This document shows positions 28,134 through 40,679 of a DNA stretch of 64,000 nt, one piece after another. The DNA lies in NCBI RefSeq assembly GCF_051014685.1, contig NC_135051.1, positions 13,535,557 to 13,599,556 on the forward strand, read 5' to 3'. This DNA is from Ptiloglossa arizonensis. Taxonomy: Eukaryota; Arthropoda; Insecta; Hymenoptera; Colletidae. A program made the position numbers and the translations under genes. Below the pieces are notes generated by a model. It ran no database searches. It had not been told where the DNA came from and saw nothing but the letters and a program-made list of their open reading frames with translations. Each line of letters opens with the position of its first letter. Positions within the stretch are counted from its first letter, which is position 1.

Positions 28134-28819
28134 TGCGTGTTTGTCGATGTTCGCTGCCGCGGTATAACCGTTTCCAGCGTTATTTTCGTACGAACGGATG
28201 GGTTCGCATACCTGTCGGATTGGACCGGGTCAGTTGGATCGTCGCGTACCATTCGAAGGGTTTTGAAAGCGGGTTTCTCTATCGGGGCATCCTGTACGTG
28301 ATGCGTCCGTGACGAATTTCAAACGTTCGACCGGAAGATTTGCCGAAACAATCGCTCCTCGACAATTTTTCATCTTGCTTCTCGGTTTATCGGTCGTCGA
28401 TTATTCGAGGACAAATCGGCGAGTTGGACGAGCTGGCCCAATTTCGCGGACATTGCCGACGGGATTAGTCGGTCGGGGTAAACGAACACGGAGGGAAGCG
28501 TCGGTTCGTTCCGGTAGACCCGCCGGATCGATGCCCAAGGATTATTGAGTTTCTTTTATTTCTTTTTTTTTTTTTTTTGAATTTCGTCCACCGTTTCAAG
28601 AAGAGTATTCACGAAAGTTTCTCCAAAAGTTTGCGTCTCGTCGTTTCGCGAAGTCCTCGTCACTACCGTCTTGTTCGCGATGTGACAGTTCTCGGGAATC
28701 TGCGCGTAGCGTCTCGACGAAGACACGCTCGAAAAAACACCCAAATGGCAACAAATACCGCGGATCTACGCGCCGAGATAATACGTGGTCGATCCCTCCT
28801 CGATAACCCGAAATCTCTT

Positions 28820-29130
28820 CGTTCCACTCTCTCTTTCTCTCTCACTCACTCTTTCATGCACGCGTTTTCTCTCACTTTCTCTCGCTCTTTACTGCAGGCT
28901 TTTTTCGATTACTCTCGGATTTTTGGCAAATTTTCCTTAGTCCCGGCCGCGAGAAACAGCGAGTCGACAGTCGAGTCCTTTTTGCTTTTCTCTCTCTCTC
29001 TCTTTCTCTCTCACATTCTCTCCCTCTCTTTCTCTCAATCGTTCTCTCGTTTTCTCTTTCGTACAGCCTCTCTATCTCTCTCGCTCTCTATCTCTGGCTC
29101 GCTCGCTCGGTCACTCTTCTTCTCTCTTCC
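28820..29130. repeat. CT-rich low-complexity tract
   Basis: Several CT-rich runs on the plus strand (28828-28880, 28990-29040, 29065-29130). The 230-codon frame across it is serine/leucine low complexity. Confidence 0.88.
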
Positions 29131-31670
29131 CGTTCGCAATTATTCTACATCCTCGTCTTCCGACCACGTTCCCTTGTCTCTCCCTTCCTCTCCTAGCACC
29201 GTAAATCGTCGTCAATCCACCTGCGTTTCCCGTCCGAAGACGAGAGTCCTTAGAATAATTCTCGGGTGACCCGTCCACTCGCGTCGTCGCTTCAGTTCTT
29301 TATTTTTCACATGCAGGAAGTGTTTTTCTTCTCTGACGCGAGAAAGGAAACGCCTCGCTCCTTCTCTTTCTCTCGCCTGACGGATGGGGTTGTTCGCTGT
29401 GTTTCCACATTTTTTTACTTTCTCGACGCTCTTGGTTCTCGAGCGGATTTTTTATTCGGGAATCTGGGAGCTTCGGGAAGTGGACAGGGTTTGTGGGGGT
29501 GAGGGTGAGGGTTTTTGTGGGGGAAGAATCGCGGGGGGTTGCAGGAGCGGAGTGTTTGGGCCGCGCGACGTTCGACTGGCGACCTTCCGGCGATCGAAGG
29601 TCTGGAGGGGTTTCTCGGGGGTGGGATTGAAAGACAGGTCTCGTGTCCACGTCGCACCCAGGTAGGCGGCGATTCAAGCGTCCGCTTCCGGTGCACCCGC
29701 GCACCTTCTTCCTCGTCCAACATGAACGCGAACCGTAAGAATTTCGAATCCGGCCGGACGCGGCGGGAACCGAGAAGATTATTTTCGTTCTTCTTTTTCC
29801 GTATTTCTTTTTCTTTTTTTTTTCTTTTACTCCATATCTCCCTTTTCATTTATCGTTTTTCCCTAAATCGTTCGATGGTTCGGTCGTTTTTTGCTGAGTT
29901 AGCTGCGAGGTTTCGATACGTCCCGCCGCCGGCGGATATAATACTATATGTATACATATATTTATAATATATCATTTATACAATCTAGAGAAAGGGGGCG
30001 GGTAATTTTTTAAGGAATACGCGGAGGGGATGAAACGCCGCGGAAAGGTCGCGCGTCGTACGTCGTCGTGACCGGCCCCGGAAAAGTATATACTAAGGCC
30101 GATTTTGGTTAAGAATACGCTTCGCATTATTTTTTTCTTCTTCCACTCTTTTGATCAACTTTTAATTTTAACATTAAGGCGCAACGTGATAAACTTGTAC
30201 TTTTTTCCTTGATGTGTCTTTTAGATTCTGGCCGAAACTGCGTGTACGTGTGGCGGGTGTGAGTGTTTATGTATAGACGCGAACGCGGGGCGCGCGCGCG
30301 CGATTTAGTTTGCGTGTCCCTCGACGTTCGTCGTTCACGGTGTGTCGTTGTACGCGTGTGTGTGGGTGTGCTGCTAGGCGACTGATGCACTCCGCCTTGC
30401 CGAGCACTTACTGTTGTGTGGTTTTGTTGGCGCGACGGGAACGTCGGCGCGTGTCAAGCCGTGTCACGCGTGCACGTTCCCCGCGCGCCATTCGAGCTGA
30501 GTTTTCTCTTTTTGGTGTTTGCCGAAAAACGGAATTTTTTTCACTCTCCGTCGCGACGAAACGTCCCCGTGACTCGTCGCGCGATACGAAACGTTCGGGG
30601 GGACGTCTCGCCGCGTCACGTCTCTGTGTGTCGTCTTGTGCGCAACCTAGGACAGCAATGAATCGATCCGAAACTTCTCGTGTCGAAAGCGAACTCAGAA
30701 AAACGCCGGTAAAACGTACGAAAGGAATGTCCTCGTGTCGAAAGTGGCATAGTCATCAAATATCGTAATGCGTGAAAAGTAGGCAGGTTGACGAACCAGG
30801 ACCTCTGTCTCGCGTTCCATTGTGATACGGGTGGGTCGGTGTATGCACGACCGTCATCCGTGCTTTGCGTCCACTGCAACGAAAACCGGTAGGAACTGTT
30901 GATCGAGCGACTCGATCTGGCGACGTACCCGTCTCGCTTCTCTCGTTTCGAAAAGAATAGAGATTTTCAGAGCGGAATCGTCGAAAGATTCCGCGTCCTT
31001 GACATCCAGATCCAGGAAATACTTGCGTTCCATATTTATCTACCATTGTCTGTGGTTCTTTCTTCGTTTCGGTGAATCGTGTTCAAGGAAAATGCGCACG
31101 GGATAATAATTCTCGTACGATTTCCTTTCGACGTTGAATTGAACGTAAAAATCGAGTACGCGAAAATTTACGAAACGATTTGCGTTCGTCGATCAAAGGT
31201 TCGGACTCGAAACGTCGTCCCGCGATCGCGTCGCTCGAATCGAAACGAAATCCTGCGTAAAGTTTGTAAGGTCGCGAGTCCTGGTAACAGAACGAGCGAC
31301 GGGGGTGGGGTGTGTGTGTGTATGTGCTGCGTACTCAACGTCGAATCGTGGGGAACGAATCCTCGTGAAGAATCGCGGTGAGCGGAGACAGAGGTACCAA
31401 GTCGATAATGTACTTGCTTGTGCAGGTTACCCCGACTCGGTTCGAAAGCTCGAGTTGGTCGGGGCGCAGAAAAACAATTCCCACAATATTCTTACAAGAC
31501 GTTCCAGCTGACCGGGCAGAAGTCGGCGTCATCGTTCGTCGTCCCGTGTCGCTTTTCCTTTGTCGATTATCGGTACACCTTTCGAAAAAAATATTTCCGC
31601 TCGAAATCTTTGCTTCGTCGTGGCCGCGCGTGCTGCAACGCGCCGCCATCGGCGAAATTTAACGACTAAC
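29131..31670. other. mixed CpG-rich and T-rich stretch, no gene
   Basis: It contains GGGTTTGTGGGGGTGAGGG-type G-rich DNA (29480-29530), a T-rich block (29785-29835), a TA-rich patch (29935-29970) and TG-rich tracts (30235-30370, 31305-31325). Frames overlap on both strands and none is recognised. Confidence 0.55.
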
Positions 31671-31671
31671 A

Positions 31672-31677
31672 TTTATT
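31672..31677 (-). terminator. candidate intermediate poly(A) signal
   Basis: AATAAA on the minus strand in a non-repetitive island, followed in transcript order by TGTTAGTCG. It would give an 11.3 kb 3'UTR. Hexamer only. Confidence 0.22.
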
Positions 31678-31719
31678 TTATCAAAGTATTGTCTGGCTTT
31701 GGCGCGATACTTTAAAGAC

Positions 31720-31727
31720 TATATAAA
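31720..31727 (+). promoter_or_regulatory. TATA-like box upstream of a small ORF
   Basis: TATATAAA on the plus strand, 29 bases before the ATG of a 36-codon ORF. The spacing would put a start site almost on the ATG, so it may be chance. Confidence 0.2.
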
Positions 31728-31756
31728 CCCCTGATGCTTGTCCCGGAGCGACGAAG

Positions 31757-31867
31757 ATGGCCGACACGGTGTCCAGGTTCGCGTCTCTTTTCCACCTCAA
31801 TCTGCGGAGGGTCTGCGCTTGCAATATTATCTCTGAGGACTTCATTGGACTCAACGCGGCGATCTAG
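31757..31867 (+). CDS. possible small ORF, 36 codons, unknown
   Basis: The frame starts MADTVSRFASLFHL and ends IGLNAAI before TAG. The start context is strong for an animal (A at -3, G at +4). The surrounding 200 bp are not low complexity, unlike most of the region. A GTAGGT donor-like site follows the stop at about 31889. I recognise no family, and no membrane segment or signal peptide is evident. It lies antisense to the presumed prospero 3'UTR, so it would need its own transcript. Chance occurrence is quite possible for a frame this short. Confidence 0.15.
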   Translation: MADTVSRFASLFHLNLRRVCACNIISEDFIGLNAAI

Positions 31868-31869
31868 CT

Positions 31870-33043
31870 CACATCCTCACACATCAACGTAGGTTATTTT
31901 GCATGTTTTCTGTTGCTCTGCTGCTACTGCTTGTCTTCGCTTCTTCGTTACTAAATAAGTATTCATCTCACCTCTTCCACGAAGTTTTTTTTGTTTAGTT
32001 TGTTTTGTATGTATGTTAACCTTAATACACCTACGATTCCCTACACAAGATAATACGTATATAACCTAACGCGACTCGCTGGCTGAGACGTATGCACAAG
32101 AAATTACACTCCAGGAAATACAGACACTTAAAAACATATTCTCATTCTCGTTTACGTTCTCATTCTCGTGTGTGTTCTTCTCGGGTACACGCACGTTAAC
32201 ATTCACCACCTCCTTTCGGACTCCATGGACTCATTCACCAGACGCGGGGATCGCAACGATAAATTAGAAGTTTTCGGGACGCAACCACGGTTGCGGATGA
32301 TCGCTGGATGAGAGTTACGATGAACATCGGGGGAAATCAGCGGCGAAGGTCGGGGATGAAATCTCGCGAAGAATTTTACGCGAGGTTCGACCCGATCGTG
32401 GGATTCGGTGGTTTGTTTTCTACTTGAAATCGGAACGGTCGAAGATACGTGTTGCGACGGACCGTCGACGCGGAGGAATTACGATGTTTTCGTTATTCGG
32501 ACGAAACGATGCTCCGCCATCGATCACGGTCGATGGGAGAGTAATCGATGTTCGATCGAAAAACAGCTCGCAACACGATACGCGACGCGAAATATTGTTG
32601 TTACCTCGGGGAAGACGACGAATATCGAATTTCGTTTCGAAATCGAACTAAAACCTGAGTATGTTGCGGAGTTTGGGGCTGGGGGTGGTCGAAATACATT
32701 TCGATAGGAAGCAGAATCTTGTTAAGCCTTAAACATTTCCGTTAGTCGTTCGTTGCTCGCGCACTCGCCGACCGAACGGTCGGATGGATAGTGACACTTT
32801 TAGTACCTGTCGTTCTCGGTGCTTTGTGTGCGTTGCCCCCGTCTATCTGCAATCGATTGTTATACTCCTCGATGGCGCTACTGAGTCGGACGACGGACCA
32901 CCGTAATGGGCCACTTAATCCTGTCCCTTTCTTCTTCCTCCCTTTCCTACATTTTCTATTTTTCCTCTTTATAAAAATAAAAAATGCCGAGGAAAGAAAG
33001 AAAGAAAAACGGACACCTCCCTATCTCTCGCGTCTCACTCTCG

Positions 33044-33076
<33 letters not shown>

Positions 33077-35570
33077 CCTCGCTTCCGCATTCGCACGCAG
33101 ACCGACGTAACTGACGTTTAAGCATCGTTACGCAACAAGAATCTCGCTTGGATTTTCTCACGGACACACTCTCACGTTCGCGAAAGAATTTGCTAAAAGT
33201 ATCGTGTACGAAATGGTTGGGTGACTCGGGTAAGGGGTTACGGGGTTAGGAGCTATCGGGACGTGGGTCGCGGGGAGAAAATTCTTCGTTAACTTACGCT
33301 TACAAACTGATCTAATAATTTCTCCTCTCTTATTCTCGTCTCTTTCTCCTAATTTCTTTTCTCTCTTAATCATTTACTAGTCTTGTTTCTTTACAATACA
33401 TATATGCGGACCTCCCGGTAGCCAAGGAGGTCGGCGCTCTCTGTATAATTTTTTCTCATTTTTTTTTCTTTTCAAAGTTTTTCTTCAACGCACTCGTTCG
33501 GTCGTCCCTCGCGTTCGGACCCGTGACTCGTTCGATTTCCCATTCGCTCGGTTCCCTGTCGTCCGTCATCAATCTCTCCCTTTCTCTCCCTATGTACTCG
33601 TTCTCTCACTCTCTCTCTCGCACGTTCCCTCTCTCTCGCACGTTTCACTCTCTTTCTCTCGCTCCCTCAACTAGGATCGGTTTGCGCCGAACGTCTATCG
33701 CCCGTGGCTCCGAACTCAGTTCCGAAATCGCAATTCGCATGGATTTCATCTCAGCCGTGACTTTTTTGCCTCTCTTCCGTTGTCGTTCCCTTGATCTTCC
33801 CCATTCCCTGCGGCCATTTCGTAGCCGCGAAAAACCTCCCGGTATCGTGGCGTTCCCGATTTTCACCCTCGAACCGAACAAAAAAAGATCACCTGTTGAG
33901 ATCGCGAGATTTCGTGGCTTCAACGACGGTCGCATCAAGGACACTTGGCTCCCTACACGCTTCTACACCGTTCCCGTTTATTTCGTCGGTTCTCCGCCTC
34001 TGTCCCGTTCGACGCCTGTTCTCGGCATCCCTGCCCACCCACCCACCCACCCCCGCAAACCCCACCGACTCGAACGGATCCTCGGTCGCGGTTGACGGAC
34101 TCCGAGAGGTTCCGTTTCTCCGAGGCGCTTCCGGGCCGAGAAAACTGCTCGATCGCGATGGTAAACCTTTCGTCCACCGATACGCGCTACGAGATTCGAG
34201 ACGGGGCTCGCCGTAGGGCGGGATTCGCGGCAACGCGGGTATCGATCGAGGATCGTTCGATTTCTTTCGAGAGCTGGAGTATCGACAGCCTCTCGTCTTG
34301 CGATCCATGGACGAGAAATACGCCCGATCGATGGAACCGAGTAGGTGGTTCGGGTACGAGTCGAACCCCTCGAGGGCCGTTTTAGGTCGCTGCGGGGTGC
34401 CGTCAGTGGTTTTTCTAATTCGAGGTAGTTGAACGGCGAATCGATGTACTCGTGCGGGAACTTGGATGGTTGTTTATTTAAAATGGCTCGTCGAAGTTCG
34501 GCTAGAAGGCTAAGCGATAGGAACTTTAATTTAGAATTTTCGCTACCTCTATTCATTTTTCATCACTCTCGCTTCTTCTCTCTCCCCCTTCGTTCACGAA
34601 ATAGTTCTCGAAAAGCAGCCAAAGGTAATTTCACTTAAACTAATTCACTCGATCTTAGTCCCTTCGTCGTTGCAAAATTTCAGACCGAGTAGTTTCCGTT
34701 CTGCTTTCAAATAAACAACCACCGATTGGAAAGCAACGATAAACGTCTCCGCGGTCAACGAAATCTATTGCACGATTAACCGTAACTCATTAACGAAATC
34801 TATCGAAACAATCGAGCGGACAGAAACGAATCCAGTTGTGAAAACATCACGGCCCGCGAGGGATCGAGTCTTGCCAACGAATAACACGAGACAACCGTCG
34901 CGAACCTCGCTTCGATCGGGGACGAACAATTTTTCTAATACAACGCGTTCTACTATCTAAAATCAAAGGAACTAATTCCCTACGTTAATTCGACGAACCG
35001 GAGTAATCGACGGCTCGGTCGAGTTCCCTGCAACCAATTAACACAGGAATCGATATTTAATATACACGCGATGATATGTCGATTGCCGACGGGTAGATCG
35101 ACCCCCCGTCGACGAATTTTCCAAAGGACTCGTAAACTGTACTGTGCAAAACGCCTCTCGAAATCCTCGACCGGAGGGTCCCACGTGTTCTTCATCCCTC
35201 GCCTCGCATCAATTTCTTCTCGTTCGTCATATTTTTTTTTTTTTTTTACTTTTTTTTTTTTAAAGTTTAATCGCTCTCGCCTAAAAATCCCCTACCGAAA
35301 CGTATTGTAGACTTAACGCGCTACGTGTACTACGAGATTATCACACAGAAAGTTTGCTCACTCAGTAATCAGTGTCAACAATCAGTAATTCTTCTCCCCT
35401 TTCCCACAAATTTCTTCATTTTTTTTTTTCTTTTTTCTTTTAATCTTCTCTTTTCGCGTTCACGTTTTATTTTCTTCGCATACGCACGCGCTCTCTCGCA
35501 TAAAAACCTAACTTCTCCTCTCTCGTCTACATTCATCCCCCCTTTTGTCCGACTCTCGTCCGCGTTTTCA
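31870..35570. other. mixed stretch with CT tracts, no gene
   Basis: CT tracts lie at 33030-33082 and 33565-33665. T runs occur near 35230-35262. A CCCA run lies at 34035-34055. The 32220-32720 and 34080-34400 parts are CpG-rich. Open frames up to 192 codons overlap on both strands and are not recognised. Confidence 0.55.
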
Positions 35571-35575
35571 TTCAC

Positions 35576-35580
<5 letters not shown>

Positions 35581-35649
<69 letters not shown>
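35581..35649 (+). repeat. (CT)34 microsatellite
   Basis: 69 bases of uninterrupted CT, the longest in the window. Further CT runs follow at 35655-35662 and 35908-35960. Confidence 0.98.
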
Positions 35650-35652
<3 letters not shown>

Positions 35653-36079
35653 CACTCTCTCTCTTCGTACATACTCTCGTTCTTTCGTTCTCCCACTATT
35701 TTCCCATCTCAGTCGCACGTTCTTTTCTTCGAATCGCTCGAATTTTCTTTCCCTTGCGTCCCTAGACTAGAAAGTTTAACGTCGCGCGCTCGTGTGCGCC
35801 CAATCCGAAAGGCGCGATTTCTGGTTCGCGATGAGACCCTACGGAGAAAAAAAAGAAACGTTTTATGTATCTCCCACCTTTTTCGTGTCTTTCTCTCCAT
35901 AACTTTCTCAATCTCTCTCTCTCTTTCTCTCTTTCTCTTTCTCTCTCTCTCTTGCTCTCTCTGTATCGCGCGCGTCCCATATCGCCACGTTATCATCCAT
36001 AATCGCGTATTTCGTCATAATGAGTTATACCCTAATTACATTTCTAATAGTTTGAGGAATGATTATTCTCGATGAACGT

Positions 36080-36700
36080 ACTTCGAAGTATTTTCAGCTT
36101 CTCTCTTTTTTTCTCTCGTTCTCTCGCTCTCACGTTCTCTCTCTTCGTCTTCCTCTCGCGTTCGCTCGCACTTTCTCTCGTATAGACACACGCGCGCACA
36201 CGTTCTCCGTGTCTCCATTCTCTCGGTATCTCTAGTTCCTCCGCATTCGCTCACCGTTTCATCTCTTATTCGTACGTTTTTATCATTTTTTTTTTTTTTA
36301 TCACGACGATTCTCGAACTCGATAGTAATAATCGTAATAATAATATATAATCATACAATAATAATTAGTTTATTAGTGTGTGTGTGTCTCTTTAGGTTTC
36401 TGTTATCCTCTCCTCTTTAGTGGGTTTTTCTTTTATCCTCTTCCACGGCAGCGTGATACGACCTTCCGCTCGGTTTTGTTTAGTATTTTTATTTTTTTGC
36501 ATTAATTACCTTAAGTTAATCGTTTATATAATAATTAATAGCTTGCAAGTGTTAACGTTAAATACTATTACTTAATTCTGCTTACACGTGTGTTCCTTAC
36601 GCGTTTAGGTATGTACGCGATTAGGTATGTACGTATGCTTATTATTCCATTTCCGTCTCTTTGAAAAATTCTACCGTTTCCATTCTTTTCCCTCTCCCTT

Positions 36701-36731
<31 letters not shown>

Positions 36732-36770
36732 CTTACGTTCCGTTTCTTTCTCTCTTTTTCCCATATCCGT
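36080..36770. repeat. CT/TTTCTC tracts around an AT-rich segment
   Basis: CT-rich at 36095-36180, T run at 36289-36300, AT-rich with TG repeats to about 36600, and TTTCTC repeats at 36700-36760. Confidence 0.85.
36369..36374 (-). terminator. candidate intermediate poly(A) signal
   Basis: AATAAA on the minus strand just after a CA-rich stretch (TG repeat on the plus strand at 36375-36386), followed in transcript order by AT-rich DNA. It would give a 3'UTR of about 6.6 kb. Hexamer only. Confidence 0.22.
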
Positions 36771-37200
36771 ATTCGAAAAGTCCTTTCGTCTCGTCCTGTG
36801 TACTCGTTCTTCGTGCCTTAACCCCGCTGCACGGAACGTAATAACGGCGAGTCGATCGGCTTTCGTTCGTTCTCTTTCTTTCGCAATTTCAACCTCCACT
36901 AGTCTCGTACCTCAAACAGGATCGCGCGGACTCGTGTTGTCCGTGAAGTTTTTCGTCGGCACGGGAAATCCCTTTTCGTTCTCTTCGGTTTTCACCCCAC
37001 CCCTCCCCTCCCCCCGCGCCCGTATGCTCACCCCCGACCCCCTCCAACCACCCCCAGCCAACGACGGGACGGCCGCGTCGTCCTCGAAACGCCGTAACGG
37101 GGCTGCTGTACGCGGATCCTTCCAGCGATCGAGAACGACCGTGTTCGTTCCTCCTCGGGAACGAAGACGGGCGAGCCGATCGTCTCCCACGCGGAGACGA

Positions 37201-37250
37201 GGGGCGTGGGGCGTGGGGCGTGGGGCGTGGGACGTGGGGCGGGGGTGGGC
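37201..37250 (+). repeat. GGGGCGT minisatellite
   Basis: About five units of GGGCGTG followed by a G-rich run. The surrounding 36900-37450 is GC-rich and gives long unsupported frames on both strands. Confidence 0.9.
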
Positions 37251-39510
37251 GGGGGGCAGGGCAGAGACGCGGGTTATTACGGCTCCGTTCGCTCCGTCTT
37301 GGGCTCGAGCGGGTTATTCGCGATTCGTAACCGTGATCCGTGGGCGGTTCGTCCTTCGCGCCGGGACCCTCGATCCTCGATCGACGGAGACAGAAATCGA
37401 AAATGTCTTCTACCTGCGAGTAATCGCGCCGCGATGAACGCTCGGGTGGAACGGAAGCGTCGGCTCTGGCCGCGACTTCCGTTACGAAGACGCTCGCGGT
37501 AATCGGCGAGCCTCTGTCTCGCGATGAGAAGGACGACTCGGGATTCTTTTTCTTTCTCTTTTTTCTTTTTTCATTTTCATTTTTCATTTATTCTTTTTTT
37601 ACTTCGGAAATGGATTTTTCGATCGGACGTTTTCTTCGGTCGGTGCTCTCGAATCGGCGCCGGGTGCACAATCCCCGGCTGCAAAATCATATGGGTCAAC
37701 TGTTGGCTTGTGTTTACTGGTAAGCGTGTGATCGGATCGAGTTTCGGTTCAGCTTGCGTTTGCTCGAACAAATCCGGTACTATTGACGGGCGACGGTTCT
37801 CGTCCCTTCTTCGGGACGTTTTACTGTAATTCTGTATTTCGGTGGTATGCTGTTGATGCTGTTGCTGGTTGCTCCTCTGTCGCAAGAACGACGGAGTATG
37901 AGGATTGGCGACTCGCGGGATTACTTTTTAATCGGATCGTGGCGCGATTGATCGTTTTGCGAATATATTTCGGTGCTCGAATTTCCGCGTGGGTGGTTAA
38001 AGTTTCTCCTCGGTCGCAATGAGAAATCTTTTCCGAGAAAGACGTATGGCGCGTAAGTCGACGATCTCGCCGAAACTGGCGCGGCTTCGAGCCACGTACG
38101 AACGCGTCCCACCGTGAAACCGGAAGGATCGCGATCGTCGCGCTCGAAGAGGCGCGTTCCGGAGAACGTTGAACGAACCTGCGAAAAATAACTCGAACCG
38201 TTCTTTTTTTTTCTTCTTCTTCTCCATTTACACTAATATTCCTCGACTCGTTAAATAATTTCTCGATCGTGATAAACGATCGATCCGCGTAACATCGATA
38301 AAATCCACATTTTGCCTAATTAAACGCTACGTTTCGCTCGCCGTCGATCCATCGCGCGATGCGTTGGACGAACGGCCGTGGAAAATCGGCCGGAAAACAA
38401 TTTTCTCGGGCGAATTTCAACGTATCGACGAAGCGTTTCGCGAAGCGTCGATAGATCGAATCTCACTCGAGATTCGTTACCAAATTTCCCCCTGGCAAAC
38501 GTGGTGTTTCTTGTAGGTGCGAGTAACGTAGGAACTGAAACCGAACGAAACACAAAGAGTTCGCGAGCACGGCGCGCGTTTCTCGGCCGGAAATCGCGAT
38601 CCCGAGCTTCTCGAGTTTCTCGACTCGACCGCAGGTACGTAATCGTCGTTTTTTTTCATTTTTTTTTTTTCTTTTTTTTTCTTTTCTTTCGAAATTTCCT
38701 ACACCGTCTCTCTCTCGCTCCCGATTCCACGCCCAACCCTCCCTCCCCTCGCGATTCTAATTTTCTATTCCCCCCCGTGAACATTTAGACCAAAAATCTT
38801 TAGGCCAGCGCCGAAGGAGATTACTAATTTTAGGCCTTGACCAGTCCAGTCGTCTAGGAGTCGAAATTTTCCAATTTTCCCACACGCCCCCGCTAAATCA
38901 ACTTCTTCGTGTTTCCCTTTCGCTCGGATCGCTCTCTCCTTCTCACTTTCTTTCTTGCGCGTGCGTGTGTCCCTTTCGTCTCCCACCCCCGATTCGACTC
39001 GACGATCGTCGGTTTCCGGCCTGAAGAGCGTACGCGCCGCGTTCCTCGAGAAGAGCTTCGTTCGTTTGGACAGAAGATAGGCCAGATCGGCAGTCGAAAG
39101 TTCGAAACGTTTCGGGCTCGAGACGATTCACCGGGAGTCGTGTAATTTATTAATTTTTCTTCTTTTTGGTTACGATTTTTGAAAACGGATGGGTGATTGG
39201 GGCAGGGATGATGGTAATGGTGGTGGTTGTGGTGGTGGTGATGGTTGTGATGGCCGAGGATGACGCGGGGGTGACGCGTGCCGGGTACTCGTCGAATGAA
39301 AACAGAACGAACGAAAATAAAAGACAACTCGGGTCCAATGTCTCGCTTTTATTGTCGTAAATAATAAATAAAATAATAATCGATAAATTGATCGTTAAAA
39401 TTAAAAAATAGTGACTCGTGACTAGGTTAAGACTCACCGCTTACAAAAACGTGTGTGTTCGTGTGGTATTTCTTTTTTGCTTTTCTCTTCGCTGTGTACA
39501 CTGCATAATA
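37251..39510. other. mixed CpG-rich and T-rich stretch, no gene
   Basis: T-rich at 37545-37600 and 38650-38690. A GGT/GAT-rich tract lies at 39205-39255. No exon is recognised. The candidate proximal poly(A) signal (39348-39353) lies here. Confidence 0.55.
39348..39353 (-). terminator. candidate proximal poly(A) signal of prospero
   Basis: AATAAA on the minus strand, 3.6 kb after the prospero stop, is the first exact match I find reading downstream. An ATTAAA variant lies nearer, around 40790. Cleavage near either would give a 2-4 kb 3'UTR. Only the hexamer is visible; use is inferred. Confidence 0.35.
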
Positions 39511-39515
39511 CATGC

Positions 39516-39516
<1 letters not shown>

Positions 39517-39589
<73 letters not shown>
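39517..39589 (+). repeat. (AAT)n microsatellite
   Basis: About 24 TAA/AAT units with one GAT interruption near 39551. Confidence 0.96.
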
Positions 39590-39920
39590 CGTCATAATAC
39601 AATAACTAAATACAATAATAACTAAATGCCAGAACATAGACGAAACGTCTTTGAGGGGTGGCAAGGACTGCGTAAGAGGGGCGGATGGATGGTGGGGGAG
39701 GGGGGTTAATCTTAAAATAGAAGGAAAAAGGGAGACGCAAAAGGGGGACGCAAGAGCTTCGGGAGCGGGAAACGGGCGCGTCGCTCGCGATATTCTCGCG
39801 ACGCAAAAGGGATGGAATTAATGTTTCGAACTAAGGGCGGTTGTCCAACCATGGGTATCGGTTGTCAACGATAATTGTGATTCGAATAAAATAGTCACGT
39901 CTAGGTGGAATGCTCGTAAC

Positions 39921-39982
39921 TAATGATAATAATAATTATAATAATAATGATGGTAATAGCAATGATAGTAATAATAATAGTA

Positions 39983-40018
<36 letters not shown>

Positions 40019-40019
40019 G
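39921..40019 (+). repeat. imperfect (AAT)n microsatellite
   Basis: TAATAATAG/ATAATGATGG-type units becoming pure AAT at 39988-40016. Confidence 0.94.
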
Positions 40020-40239
40020 TGCACATAATAGCGAGAATAATAATGATAGGTAATAGTGAAGAAGGTAAGCAGGTTAAGTTACAAGGACTTGCTACCACCC
40101 GAGATATATTTATAATTATAATTATTATATCGTAGGATAAAATTATCTACAAACCGTCTAGCGGAAAAGAAACTGTTGCGGTAAGAACGCGTACTTCGGC
40201 GTCGGCACTGATTTCCCGCGCTTGCCTGCGTGCGTGTAC

Positions 40240-40580
40240 CGTATACGGGCACGGTACGCGCACGTATGCCCGATGTACATCGTTTGAATCGTGTTCGTGT
40301 GCCTCGTGTACGTGTATGGACGTGTACGCGCGTGTGTCTTCGTGTAACAGGTCGGGTACAAGAGGAATAAGGGAGACACGGGTGTCTAAACCCTCTGTCA
40401 CACAATTTCTTTACGCAATTTCAATTCGCGCCAACATCCGTCTTTCGTTTCATAAGTCTCTAATATATGTACGTGTAATTTCACGCAATTACACGTATAT
40501 ATACTTCCCCAAATTTCTTCATATATATATTTCTATATATATGTGCGTATACACATATGTACGTATGTATGTACGTGCGT

Positions 40581-40619
<39 letters not shown>

Positions 40620-40670
40620 CACGTGTATACATACATAGATATGTACACGTATACATATAGGTTTTTATAA
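40240..40670. repeat. GT/TACG-rich and TA microsatellite stretch
   Basis: GTGTACG-rich at 40240-40340. TA and TATG repeats run from 40517, with a pure TA run at 40588-40615. On the minus strand TGTATATA (Pumilio-like) occurs near 40607-40616. Confidence 0.88.
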
Positions 40671-40679
40671 TAAACTACT

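Noticed and set aside
36661..37587. 258- and 232-codon frames on opposite strands
   Set aside because: They overlap in GC-rich and TTTCTC-repeat DNA, with no recognisable domain in either.
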